A stretch of DNA of 23,724 nt from an uncultured Eubacteriales bacterium (GCA_900553025.1 USBT01000020.1:1-23724), one strand, 5' to 3'. Counted from the stretch's first letter, positions 7,730 to 16,560 are shown. The notes: a model not told the origin generated them from the sequence alone. Made by a program: numbers and translations.

Positions 7730-8816
7730 AAAATCGATAGTTATCATAGCAGTATTTTTGATATCACTCATCAACTTCCTTATAATGCCGCATTATTATT
7801 CAGCGATACCACTTCTTTTGTTTGTAGCCTTGATGCTTTGTGGCGTGTTGAGCTTGCTAGTTATAAGGGGAGATGTTGATTCAAATATCAGGTTAGCATA
7901 TAAGCAGGGCGAGGATAATTGCCTTAGAGCTGATATTGAAATCTATAATAAGGGTGTTTTGCCGAAAATTTCTCTGAAAATAACCGTGGCGATATTGAAT
8001 ATGCTAACAGGCGAGAAAAAAACTGAGGTTGTATATATGTCGATAGGTCCAAGGTCGAAGAAGATAACCTCAATCGATATGAATGCAAAGCTTTCAGGAT
8101 GCTATCGCATTAGCATAGAAGGCCTCGAGTCGGCGGATTTGCTGAATGTCTTTAAAAGAAACCTAGCAATTCATTCTCGTAAGGAAATAGAGGTTTTTCC
8201 GAAGCTTGAAGCAATCGAAATAGGGAGTAACGTATATAGCTCATTTAACATAGAGAGTTTTCAATATTCACAATTTAAAATTGGAAATGACCCTGGCGAA
8301 ATAAGGGGCGTAAGGGAGTATCAGATAGGAGATAATCCTAAGCACATCCATTGGAAGTTATCGGGGAAAATGGAGGACATAGTTGTCAGGGAACTCGGGT
8401 ACCCTGTCGAGAATGATATTTTGTTAATGCTTGACTACGCACAGCTTGATGATGAGAAAGCGGCGGACAAGAAAATGTCTATTTGTTTTTCGATATCTCA
8501 GCGCTTGCTCGAAAAAACGATAGTACACAATATCGGTTGGTATGACAGAGAGGAAAAAACTTTTTGTATAAGACCAGTTAAAAATACTAGCGACCGAGAT
8601 AATATTATGAAAAGGCTTTTGAGGAATCAGATGCTAAACGAGGAGGTATCCACGATAAGGCGCTTTATATCTGAAACCGAAGTGAATCAGAGAGTGTTCT
8701 CGCACTATCTTTATATTAGTGATGATGATAGAGATTTGGAACAGCTTTTAGAATATGGAGAATTGAATGTCTTTGGAACAAAAGAAAAAAGACTTGATAA
8801 TACAGAGGGTATATAG
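7710..8816 (+). CDS. DUF58 domain membrane protein (TTG start)
   Basis: A 368-residue DUF58 protein. Two hydrophobic segments at the N-terminus (about 9-27 and 33-52) place it in the membrane. The diagnostic DUF58 block is at 193-230 (GEIRGVREYQIGDNPKHIHW, then LSGK and VRELGYP), followed by a von Willebrand A-like region (NDILLMLDYAQLDD). The start is TTG, supported by AAGGAGAT 5 nt upstream inside the moxR gene, so translation is probably coupled to moxR. It overlaps moxR by 20 nt and the next gene by 50 nt. DUF58 proteins accompany MoxR ATPases, but their biochemical role is not established. Confidence 0.9.
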   Translation: MQKLRSKKSIVIIAVFLISLINFLIMPHYYSAIPLLLFVALMLCGVLSLLVIRGDVDSNIRLAYKQGEDNCLRADIEIYNKGVLPKISLKITVAILNMLTGEKKTEVVYMSIGPRSKKITSIDMNAKLSGCYRISIEGLESADLLNVFKRNLAIHSRKEIEVFPKLEAIEIGSNVYSSFNIESFQYSQFKIGNDPGEIRGVREYQIGDNPKHIHWKLSGKMEDIVVRELGYPVENDILLMLDYAQLDDEKAADKKMSICFSISQRLLEKTIVHNIGWYDREEKTFCIRPVKNTSDRDNIMKRLLRNQMLNEEVSTIRRFISETEVNQRVFSHYLYISDDDRDLEQLLEYGELNVFGTKEKRLDNTEGI

Positions 8817-10932
8817 CACTGCAATCGCAATCTTACTCAGCGTGGGTATGTGCGCTTGTCTCCTTGACATATTCGGAATAGGTTTTCAACCGGGGGACGC
8901 ATTCAAGGGTGGCTACAGAGGTGGCTTGCTATACCTATGGAACAGCTTTGCGGATTTAAAGGGGAATATGGATTACACACTTATCGACAAATTCAAATTT
9001 GCCAGTGAAAGTGGAGGCTTATTCATAACGATTACAGCGATATTATTATTCCTCATGTCGCTTCTGGTGCTAAAAAGTAGACGCTATGCGCCTTTTCTCA
9101 TATATGTCGTACCTGTTGTAATTTTGCCTTTTGTAGTTAAGCTCGGACCACAGGCCTTAAGCATTTTAATCCTTAGCAGTGGTATTTTGCTTGGGATTCT
9201 GAGAATTAAATTCAAGGACAATATGTCAATTTGGCAATTCGTCTCCGTTGGACTTATAGCGCTTCTTGTATTTGCTATATCAGATGCTTCGCTTGTAAAG
9301 GGCAAACTATATAATCCACCCGTATCTGCGGATTTAAACAAAAGGCTTGAACAAAAGGTGAAAACGCTAAGATATGGCGAAAATCCTCTCGGTGAGGGTA
9401 AGCTAAATAGGAAAAGCAGGGACAAAATATCAGGCTCCGCTATGGAAATAACGATGACAAAGCCTGAAACGATGTATCTAAGAGGATATGTCGGGGAGAA
9501 GTACAATCAAGGCAAGTGGGAGAATCTACCTGCGAGGGAGTATTATCACAAGCTACCGCTGACTGAGAGCCTTAAGGGTTTTGATTTCAACCCCTTAACA
9601 CAGCTTTCGAGGGTTGCGATTTTAGAGAATGCTGGCTCTGAAGTGTCGGAACAATCAGACAAAGCGTCGGCATCAAAGTCAGCTCCTAACTCAAAAACAA
9701 GCTCAACGTCAGATAAGAAGGCAAAGTCCAATTCGGAATCAAAGCCAAATCAAATCGAGATAAGAAATAAGGATGCTTCATCGCTATATGTTTATCATCC
9801 ATACGAAATAAAAGAATTTGACAGCATCGAGGATATTAAGAATTGGGGCGACAGCTTCCTGACAGGCGAGAAATTTAATGGAGCTAAGAATTACAAATAT
9901 GAGGCTACAGACGGACAGACAAAAAAATGGACAGAGAGCTATGGGAAGCTATTCACTATGGAGGATGTGTCCCAAGACGAAGTGAAATCTCAGCTGGACA
10001 AATATTTTGTTGCAGAGAGCTATAGCAATGTGGACATATATGAGAAATATATTGAATTATCGACTAACGATGTTCTGGCACTGCAACCTATTTTGGGCGA
10101 GCCGAAGGATCCGAAGCGTGAGCATATGGGTTACAAGGACGCAATCAATCGGGTGCAGAGCTACTTCAAGGATAATGCGGTATATACGGAAAAGGGCGGA
10201 GCTGAAAAGACGAATGCTGAATTTGTAAAGAGCTTTTTGGCAGCACCTAAGGGCTTTGACAGTCAATTTGCGAGCATCGCTACGCTCATGTTCAGGTATT
10301 ATGGGATACCGGCGAGGTATGTTGAGGGGTATGTTGTCGGGCATGATGATGTATCGAAAATGATTGCAAGTAAGCCATATGACCTGCCACTTAAAAATGC
10401 ACACGCTTGGACTGAAATTTATGTGGACGGATATGGCTGGGTGCCTGTCGAGGTTACCGAGAAATTTGCGGAAATGGTGAGCCAGCCTGACCTAGAAAAG
10501 GGCTTGGAAAACGACACTACGTTAAACCCTTATGACAAACCGGATCCACCCGAAAGACCGAATAAAAATAATCAGGATGAGGACTATTCAAGTCTGCAAC
10601 AGACAAATTATCTGCCTCTGTGGATAGCACTCTTTATATTGGCTTTAGTTCTTGCTTTTGTTCTCTACAAAATAATTCTCATATTCCTTGGGAAGCTCAG
10701 TTGGCGTAGAGCGTTTAAGCAAGAGGATGTGAATGGTGGAATTAGTGCGATATACCAATATATATCTCTTAAAAATTTCCAGCCGACAGAAAAGGCTATT
10801 GAGATAGGCAACAAGGCTTCGTACAGCTTGAGCAGGTGCGATGAGGGCGAAAGAGCTTATATGCTTCGCCTACTTAGAGAGTTGAAAAGAGGAAGCAGGG
10901 CGAAGATGTTTTCGAAATTTAAAAGGCATTAA
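8767..10932 (+). CDS. Membrane transglutaminase-fold protein with a substituted catalytic cysteine
   Basis: A 721-residue TgpA-like membrane protein. The N-terminal part has about five or six transmembrane segments (from 14 to about 180). An extracytoplasmic region holds a Ser/Lys-rich low-complexity insert (about 295-340) and the transglutaminase-like core (about 490-570). A further transmembrane helix (about 617-640) and a cytoplasmic tail follow. The core reads GFDSQFASIATLMFRYYGIP-ARYVEGY, then NAHAWTEIYVDGYGWVPVEVT. Where catalytic transglutaminase-like enzymes have Cys (C-x-x-F-A), this protein has Asp498. His546 is kept and the usual Asp is Glu562. It may therefore bind rather than crosslink or cleave. 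The start follows GGAGA about 5 nt upstream and overlaps the DUF58 gene. Confidence 0.85.
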   Translation: MSLEQKKKDLIIQRVYSTAIAILLSVGMCACLLDIFGIGFQPGDAFKGGYRGGLLYLWNSFADLKGNMDYTLIDKFKFASESGGLFITITAILLFLMSLLVLKSRRYAPFLIYVVPVVILPFVVKLGPQALSILILSSGILLGILRIKFKDNMSIWQFVSVGLIALLVFAISDASLVKGKLYNPPVSADLNKRLEQKVKTLRYGENPLGEGKLNRKSRDKISGSAMEITMTKPETMYLRGYVGEKYNQGKWENLPAREYYHKLPLTESLKGFDFNPLTQLSRVAILENAGSEVSEQSDKASASKSAPNSKTSSTSDKKAKSNSESKPNQIEIRNKDASSLYVYHPYEIKEFDSIEDIKNWGDSFLTGEKFNGAKNYKYEATDGQTKKWTESYGKLFTMEDVSQDEVKSQLDKYFVAESYSNVDIYEKYIELSTNDVLALQPILGEPKDPKREHMGYKDAINRVQSYFKDNAVYTEKGGAEKTNAEFVKSFLAAPKGFDSQFASIATLMFRYYGIPARYVEGYVVGHDDVSKMIASKPYDLPLKNAHAWTEIYVDGYGWVPVEVTEKFAEMVSQPDLEKGLENDTTLNPYDKPDPPERPNKNNQDEDYSSLQQTNYLPLWIALFILALVLAFVLYKIILIFLGKLSWRRAFKQEDVNGGISAIYQYISLKNFQPTEKAIEIGNKASYSLSRCDEGERAYMLRLLRELKRGSRAKMFSKFKRH

Positions 10933-10943
10933 ATGAGAACAAA

Positions 10944-11031
10944 GTAATTTACAAAAGGGTTCAAAGAGATTTAGAAATGGGTTCACCGTGATTTACAAAT
11001 GGGTTCAGAGAAATTAATAGATATAATCAAA
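10944..11031 (+). repeat. 22-bp tandem repeat after the transglutaminase-fold gene
   Basis: Units start at 10944, 10966, 10988 and 11010 with an exact 22-bp period. The core is GTGATTTACAAATGGGTTCA; three units are clear and the fourth is decayed. There is no coding frame through it. It occupies most of the 166-bp gap before the next operon gene, which has its own AGGAGGG site. Confidence 0.88.
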
Positions 11032-11098
11032 TGGGAAAAAGGAGGTTCAAATATTGGTTGTATGCGTTATTGCAGGATTCTGATAGGAGGGCATTTAA

Positions 11099-12493
11099 AT
11101 GGATAAGCTAAGGCGAATAAGTAAACAAAATAAAATCCTTGTTGTCACGGCTCTATTTGTGATAGGGCTTCTCTTTGTTTTGCCAATTACACTCATAAAA
11201 AACAGTGAGACCATGAAGAGAAGCTCCGTGATAGACGGAGAGAACGATTTAAAATCTCAGGTGCTAGTCTACGGCAAGGACTACCAACTCCATTATGAAA
11301 AAGAGCAAGAAATAAAGGAAAAAATGGAGAAGCGTGCTGAAATACTTGAGAAAAAGCGCGAGGAGGAAAAGAAACTAGAGGTTCCACCGAAAACTGCCCA
11401 GGAAATTATTGAGAAAATCAATGAGGAAAAGGAGCAGATAGAAAACAACGACAAGAAAGATAACAACCCAAAGGATGAGAATGCGGGCAAGGATGAGGGC
11501 AAGGAGCCACAGGATAAGCCGTCAGGTGGTGACGGTGGCAGTACAGGTGGCGATAAGCCTCCGCAGGGTGAGGATAATCCGCCTGAGGATGACGACGACT
11601 TTGATAACATGGACAATATCAAGCATTGGGAGGGCGATCCGAACAAACCACCTCCTGCAAATGTCGATAAGGACATGATTACGCCTTGGGATCCGATAAT
11701 AACGACGAATCTAAAAAATAGGAGTAATTACGCAGGCTGTGTTGCTAATTTCAGGATTGATTATAAGAAGTTTGACGGTTCATACTTCAGATTTCCAGGT
11801 AAGCTCAGGGTTTATCTTAATGGTAGCGAGGTATATGGAGATGTCGAACAGCGTGATCCAGGTGGTGAATATGGATACGGCAAGGCTAGGAATTATAACC
11901 TCAATCTAAAAGAGGGTAAGAACTATGTCGTAATAATAGCCAGAGATGAAGACGGCTTCTATTCTGAGAAAAGATTTATAATCTATGGTAAAAAGGATTT
12001 GAAACCTCAGGAGGATGAGTATGTCAGCTTCACCTTTTCATTTGACTTATCCAACATAGGAAAAGGAGTGCAGATTCCGAAACAGACATTTAAGGTAAGA
12101 AAGGGAACGGTAGTATCAAAAGCCGTTGTAGATATATTGACTTCAAAAGGATATATCGTAAAGTTCGACGGAGTGACTGATGCAGCGGGATTCTATTTAT
12201 GGGGACTTGAAAAGTCTGGAATAACCTCAGGCTGGTCGCTAACGGAAGCACAGATAAACTGGCTTCAGGGGCTATCAAGTCTAAATTGGGATTATGATAA
12301 TGATAAACCTGAGGCTTTGAATCCGGACGCTCTGTACCACAAAGATATAGCAAGGTGGTCAGGGTATATGTGGTACTTAAATGGTCAATATGTCAATTAC
12401 GGACTATCGCAAACCGCACTTCAAGAGGGGGACACTGTGTATTTCTGGTGGACAAACCATATGGGTGAGGATTTGCCAGGCACGCATAATTGA
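11099..12493 (+). CDS. Membrane-anchored extracellular protein with a DUF4430-like (transcobalamin C-domain-like) C-terminus
   Basis: 464 residues. A short basic N-terminus and one hydrophobic helix (about 13-31) with no lipobox and no clear cleavage site suggest an N-terminal membrane anchor. Then come a charged coiled coil (about 62-115, rich in EKxxEI), an acidic Gly/Pro/Asp linker (about 120-195), a beta-rich Ig-like domain (about 205-300) and a C-terminal domain (about 310-464). The last segment has the DUF4430 signature near its end: GYMWYLNGQYVNYGLSQTAL, then EGDTVYFWWT, comparable with GWMYxVNG...L.GD.V.W.YT in the beta domain of transcobalamin and bacterial DUF4430 proteins. It is rich in Trp and Tyr, as expected for a ligand-stacking surface. 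AGGAGGG lies 8 nt before ATG. A role in cobalamin binding is inferred. Confidence 0.72.
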   Translation: MDKLRRISKQNKILVVTALFVIGLLFVLPITLIKNSETMKRSSVIDGENDLKSQVLVYGKDYQLHYEKEQEIKEKMEKRAEILEKKREEEKKLEVPPKTAQEIIEKINEEKEQIENNDKKDNNPKDENAGKDEGKEPQDKPSGGDGGSTGGDKPPQGEDNPPEDDDDFDNMDNIKHWEGDPNKPPPANVDKDMITPWDPIITTNLKNRSNYAGCVANFRIDYKKFDGSYFRFPGKLRVYLNGSEVYGDVEQRDPGGEYGYGKARNYNLNLKEGKNYVVIIARDEDGFYSEKRFIIYGKKDLKPQEDEYVSFTFSFDLSNIGKGVQIPKQTFKVRKGTVVSKAVVDILTSKGYIVKFDGVTDAAGFYLWGLEKSGITSGWSLTEAQINWLQGLSSLNWDYDNDKPEALNPDALYHKDIARWSGYMWYLNGQYVNYGLSQTALQEGDTVYFWWTNHMGEDLPGTHN

Positions 12494-12637
12494 CAAAATC
12501 CTAATTGATAAGAATCAAAAGGACAAAATCCAAATTGAGAATAACCGAATTGACATAATCTGAATTGAGAATAACCGAATTGGCATAGTCTGGATTGACA
12601 AGCTTCGAATATATTTAGTCCAATCTAATAACGATAA
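12488..12637 (+). repeat. 30-bp tandem repeat beginning in the stop codon region
   Basis: Five units start at 12488, 12518, 12548, 12578 and 12608, an exact 30-bp period. The core is AATTGACAxAATC followed by GAATTGAGAATAACCG. The first unit contains the final Asn codon and TGA stop of the preceding gene. Units three and four are nearly identical and the outer ones have decayed. It fills the 179-bp gap before the surface-protein gene. Confidence 0.92.
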
Positions 12638-12672
12638 TTGTAATATAGGTAAATTGAGAGGAGAACGAGGAA

Positions 12673-15552
12673 ATGAAAGGTATTACGAGAAAAAGTCTTG
12701 TGGGCTTTATGTCTTTGTGCCTTGTTATGGCATTTACATTTAGCTATTTTGTTCCTGTTAGTGCACACGATGCTAATGTGGGCGAAAAAAGCAAAGCGAC
12801 GGAAAAGGCAAAACCGCAAAAAGCTAATGGCACTTTTAACCCGATTAAGGTAACTGTTAGGTTTGAGGACGTGAACAAAACAATACTTGAGCCAGTAGAG
12901 GTTACTATAGATAAGCTCTTTGTTCAGAAAGGCGACGGCTATTGGAGCGATGCGGAGTTTGAAAAGCCTGTGGCATTCTTGGCAGTGCAAAAGGCTGCTG
13001 AAAAGCTGGGTTTAAACACAAACGATAAATCGCAGTTTGACTGCGGAGAAGGTGGAAAAGGCCTTGTTGCTAAATTAGGATCTGGCTGGGAAAACGAAGC
13101 TTTTAAATTGATTGTGAATAACAAGACGGCAGATGATGGCATAGGCAAGCAAGTGCTTAATGCTGGCGATGAAGTTCTAGTTTCTTCTTATGATCAATTT
13201 ACAGATCCGACAGCTTTTTTTGAGAATAAGCTGTATGAGAATGTAAAGGCTGGTGATACGGTAAAATTCAAGCTGATGTATAGGGATGCTTTTGGCGGTG
13301 ATGACAATCCAGCAGAGGACGCTACACTTGAAATAAACGGAAAGCCACTTACCTCCTACAAGACTAATTCTAATGGAGAGGTAGAATACACATTTAAAGA
13401 AAAAGGAACACATCACATTTCTGCAACTGGCGAAATAAATGGCAGTAAGTTTATCAGACCTTATGCGAAAGTAATCGTAAAAGGGGACAATCCTCAGGAT
13501 GACAAGTTTGATGTAGAATTTATAACTGGTGACGGTTTCCCTAAGATAAAGACTGAGAAAATCTACAAGGGCGAGCCGGTCTCTGAGCCGAAAATGGATG
13601 AACAGGTAACTGTAAAGGGGCAATTGTACAGGTTTAAAGGCTGGTACAAGGATGACCAGTTTAAAACAAAATGGGATTTTGCGAAAGATAAGATTTCTGA
13701 AAATACTAAAATTTACGCAAAATATGACAAAGTGCCTAAGAGAACTGTTAAATTTAAGCTTGTCGAAAATTATGACGGAGTGGCAGTTCCTAACGATGTG
13801 ATAGTAAACGACGGAGATAAGATCGTTCATAATGATATTAAGTATCCAGGCAAGGATGTATACTATGCTGACAAAACAGTTTATCCGTTTGGGTACGCAT
13901 TTGATGGCTTCTATGCTGACAAGGAATGCAAGACTGGGTGGCAACTAAATACTCCAATCACATCAGACCAGACCGTATATATTAAGTGGATTAAGGACAG
14001 ATATTTCCCTAGATATAAGTTTGTTGCTGCTCCAGGAGGTAGGGAGCTACCTGATGAAATGAGAAAAATTCTGGTGAAAAAAGCTGCAAGCTCATATAGT
14101 GGGTATAATCGTGGCGAAAAGATGGTTTATTCGGAGGATTTAAGCGCATATACATATGGCGATGATGCTCGCACATTCACAGGAAAAGAAGAGGGCGTAT
14201 GGAAGACTAAGAACATCAAGCTCGGAAAGTATGTGAAGGAGCTTCCTGAGACAGGAGAAATCAAGCCAGATGATGTAACGATTACACACGAGGTTGAATT
14301 TGTTCCTGTGTACTGGGTCGACTTTGATGTTGACGGAGCAAGCATTAAGGAGAATCTGAAACGACAGTCAAGATATTATGATAAAGGAGACAAGGTTAAT
14401 AGAGCATTAACAGAGTCTGAGGAAGATTTACCTGAAAGAAAAGGCTACCGATTTGTAGGCTGGTATAAGGACGCAAAAAGAACTCAGAAGTGGGATTTTG
14501 AAAATGACACCATACAGGCTGATACGACCCTTTATGCGAAGATGATTCAAGTTAATAGCGATACTCCTGAATACAAGGTTGAGTTTGTGCTTAATGGTGG
14601 AAAGCCAACGGCTCAAAGCAAAGACAAGGTGAAGCCATTAGTTTTAAACGAGGGTCAGAAAATTCCGGATGAGCCTACCTATGATGATGTTAAAAGACCA
14701 GGCTATTATTTTGCGGGCTGGTATAGGGACCCTGAATTTAAGGATAAGTGGAACTTTTACTATGATAGAGTGTCTGCGGATTTCGGCGGCAAGCTCTATG
14801 CGAAGTGGGTGAGAGCCGTGAATTATCAGCCAGAGTTCTTTAATGTAGAGTTCAAGGATGCTAATGGCAAAGAAATTGCAACAAAACAAAGGATTGAGAT
14901 AGGGGATTTCCTCTCGATGCCAGTTATCGATAAGACCAAGTATACGCTGAAAAAAGGTTGGTATAAGGATAAAGGCCTCACAGAAAAGTGGGATTTTAAA
15001 GAGGATGTCGTTGCAAAGGATATGACGTTATATGGGGAGGTTGAGGAAAAAACAAGCCCTGATCCAGGCACCAAGCCAGACCCTGGCGAAAAACCTAGTG
15101 TAGATAAGTTAGATGTCGTTACAGATGATAATAACAACACTGTCGTAGCAACAGGTAGCAAAGTTGTATATACCAAGGGAGTGTCAGACAAGGCGGTATA
15201 TAGGATTAAAGGCAAGAATTTGACTGTTGATGACTTAAATGGCGTTCAAATAGATGGCAAGGATGTCGAAAAAGAGAATTATGTAGCTGAGAATGGGAGT
15301 ATAAAAATTACATTTAAGAAGTCTTATGTGGATACTCTAAGTCTTGGCAGTCATGATATCACCTTTAATACCAAAAAAGGCATAGCGAAGGCTGAGCTTG
15401 TTATTAAAGACAAATCTCAGGTAAATTCAAATAGTGGCATGAACAAGGGAAACACAGCAAAGACGGGAGATAATACGAATTTTGCTGGATTTGCTGGACT
15501 TTTAATCGCTACAATGGGAATATATGTGAGCGTAAAGAGGAGAAAAATTTAA
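12673..15552 (+). CDS. Sortase-type surface protein: DUF4430-like domain, InlB-type repeats, X2-like domain
   Basis: 959 residues. A signal peptide (1 to about 31, ending VPVSA) precedes a DUF4430-like domain (about 55-190) with VRFEDVNKTI, FLAVQKAAEKLGLN, LGSGWENEAFKLIVNNKTAD and a final NAGDEVLVSSY. After a beta-rich domain (about 195-272) come Listeria-Bacteroides/InlB B-type repeats (about 275-820), with at least four good copies marked by GWYKD...KWDF...LYAK and two irregular ones. Next are a Pro-rich spacer (TSPDPGTKPDPGEKPS) and an X2-like Ig domain (NLTVDDLNGVQIDGKDV, SLGSHDITF). The C-terminus is a sorting signal: NTAKTGDN, a hydrophobic stretch and KRRKI. AKTGD replaces canonical LPxTG, so the sortase class is uncertain. 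It is the last gene of the riboswitch operon, and a strong hairpin follows. Likely role: the outermost cobalamin-binding or adhesive component (inferred). Confidence 0.8.
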   Translation: MKGITRKSLVGFMSLCLVMAFTFSYFVPVSAHDANVGEKSKATEKAKPQKANGTFNPIKVTVRFEDVNKTILEPVEVTIDKLFVQKGDGYWSDAEFEKPVAFLAVQKAAEKLGLNTNDKSQFDCGEGGKGLVAKLGSGWENEAFKLIVNNKTADDGIGKQVLNAGDEVLVSSYDQFTDPTAFFENKLYENVKAGDTVKFKLMYRDAFGGDDNPAEDATLEINGKPLTSYKTNSNGEVEYTFKEKGTHHISATGEINGSKFIRPYAKVIVKGDNPQDDKFDVEFITGDGFPKIKTEKIYKGEPVSEPKMDEQVTVKGQLYRFKGWYKDDQFKTKWDFAKDKISENTKIYAKYDKVPKRTVKFKLVENYDGVAVPNDVIVNDGDKIVHNDIKYPGKDVYYADKTVYPFGYAFDGFYADKECKTGWQLNTPITSDQTVYIKWIKDRYFPRYKFVAAPGGRELPDEMRKILVKKAASSYSGYNRGEKMVYSEDLSAYTYGDDARTFTGKEEGVWKTKNIKLGKYVKELPETGEIKPDDVTITHEVEFVPVYWVDFDVDGASIKENLKRQSRYYDKGDKVNRALTESEEDLPERKGYRFVGWYKDAKRTQKWDFENDTIQADTTLYAKMIQVNSDTPEYKVEFVLNGGKPTAQSKDKVKPLVLNEGQKIPDEPTYDDVKRPGYYFAGWYRDPEFKDKWNFYYDRVSADFGGKLYAKWVRAVNYQPEFFNVEFKDANGKEIATKQRIEIGDFLSMPVIDKTKYTLKKGWYKDKGLTEKWDFKEDVVAKDMTLYGEVEEKTSPDPGTKPDPGEKPSVDKLDVVTDDNNNTVVATGSKVVYTKGVSDKAVYRIKGKNLTVDDLNGVQIDGKDVEKENYVAENGSIKITFKKSYVDTLSLGSHDITFNTKKGIAKAELVIKDKSQVNSNSGMNKGNTAKTGDNTNFAGFAGLLIATMGIYVSVKRRKI

Positions 15553-15613
15553 TTTTCTGCGAAGCGATTGCGAAGTGGAATATGAATTTAATTTAATGAT
15601 TAATAGAATCTAT

Positions 15614-15652
15614 AATTGCAATACCCTAAATTAGCTTTTGGGTATTGCAATT
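15614..15652 (+). terminator. Terminator hairpin ending the riboswitch operon
   Basis: A perfect 13-bp stem (AATTGCAATACCC, 15614-15626, with GGGTATTGCAATT, 15640-15652) and an A/T-rich loop that can pair further. The following T-tract is short (TTTCTATATTT), but stem length and location just after the surface-protein gene support termination. Confidence 0.8.
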
Positions 15653-15752
15653 TCTATATTTATGATATATAATGACTGTCGCGTTGTATTTTAGATTTTA
15701 AAAGAGATTTTAAGATATGATTTTACAACGAAATTCGAATCCCGTAGCTAGA

Positions 15753-16067
15753 GGTCGCCAGACAACGGAATGTGTCAAAGGCTTAATGTCTCGCGGTTTA
15801 TGGGCTAGAAATTTAAAATTTTTAGAATGCCGACCAGGATGAAGGTACTTTTCATATGAGGATGTTAAACTTCCTCACAAGCTTCATCTCAGTAGGCAGA
15901 ACCGAAAAGCATCCATCTTTAGCAAAGCAGAGCTCACAACGAGCACGTCTTAATGGGTAAATCGTACAATAGATTAAATCTGATAGGTAAATCCTCTATT
16001 ATAAGATGCCCACTCAGCTAAGACGACTTGCATGTTCGTAAAACAGCTCAGCGGAGTCAACTGTTTT
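15753..16067 (+). ncRNA. Structured leader RNA upstream of rplM, family not recognised
   Basis: The 460-bp gap before rplM has no gene but many nested inverted repeats. GGTCG (15753) pairs with CGACC (15831), enclosing a 9-bp hairpin at 15805-15825. GATGAAG (15838) pairs with CTTCATC (15882), enclosing TGAGGA/TCCTCA (15857/15872). CGTCTTA (15946) pairs with TAAGACG (16019), enclosing TGGGTA/TGCCCA (15954/16007) and AATAGA/TCTATT (15968/15995). AAAACAG/CTGTTTT (16040/16061) encloses CTC/GAG. Such density of nested stems is not expected by chance. It may be a ribosomal-protein autoregulatory leader for L13/S9 or an independent small RNA; no known consensus could be matched by eye. No convincing promoter was identified. 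Confidence 0.5.
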
Positions 16068-16113
16068 GTGCGATGGAGATGGAAACCAGTAGGTGGAAAG
16101 GAAAGGTAAGATA

Positions 16114-16542
16114 ATGAAATCATTTATTGCAAAGCCTCATGAAGTTGAGCGCAAGTGGTATGTGGTTGACGCAGAGGGAAAAACCTTGGGCAGGGTCGCT
16201 TCACAGGTTGCGACAGTTCTTCGTGGAAAGAACAAGCCGACTTTTACGCCTCATGTTGACTGCGGAGACTATGTGATTGTAATCAACGCTGAAAAGGTTG
16301 AGGTTACAGGTAAGAAGCGTAAGGAAAAGGTTTACAAGCACCACACAGGATATCCGGGCGGACTTAGAGAGACTACTTTTGACAAGCTAATCGAAAAGAA
16401 GCCTGAAGAGGTTATCAGACATGCCGTTAAGGGTATGATGCCTAAGGGTAAACTTGGTCGCCAGATGTACAAGAAGCTAAAGGTTTATGCAGGTCCTGAG
16501 CACGATCATGCTGCACAGAAGCCTGAAAAGCTGGAATTTTAG
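16114..16542 (+). CDS. rplM: 50S ribosomal protein L13
   Basis: Early-assembling protein of the large ribosomal subunit. The protein has 142 residues, the family norm. It starts MKSFIAKPHEVERKWYVVDA and contains LGRVASQVATVLRGKNKPTF, GDYVIVINAEKVEVTGKK and GMMPKGKLGRQMYKKLKVYAG. The ATG chosen is preceded by GGAAAGGTAAG; an in-frame ATG 21 nt upstream would add MERKGKI, foreign to the family, and lies in the ribosome-site region. It is 18 nt from rpsI in the conserved rplM-rpsI pair. Confidence 0.98.
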   Translation: MKSFIAKPHEVERKWYVVDAEGKTLGRVASQVATVLRGKNKPTFTPHVDCGDYVIVINAEKVEVTGKKRKEKVYKHHTGYPGGLRETTFDKLIEKKPEEVIRHAVKGMMPKGKLGRQMYKKLKVYAGPEHDHAAQKPEKLEF

Positions 16543-16560
16543 GAAAGGGAGGAATAGACA

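Noticed and set aside
11054..11083. Nine-codon TTG-initiated ORF with GGAGG upstream and its stop overlapping the next ribosome site
   Set aside because: Too short to distinguish from chance, and no repeat of regulatory codons.
13177..13944. Long reverse-strand open frame (255 codons) opposite the surface-protein gene
   Set aside because: It lies wholly inside a gene with signal peptide, repeats and sorting signal on the + strand, and its translation shows no recognisable domain.
15721..15760. tRNA or tmRNA 3' end, suggested by AATTCGAATCCC followed by GCCA
   Set aside because: The bases flanking the TTCGAAT loop do not pair as a T stem, and no acceptor or anticodon arm can be drawn.
16093..16113. 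Longer L13 starting at 16093
   Set aside because: L13 begins at MKSFIAKP, with a ribosome site just before it; the extension encodes that site.
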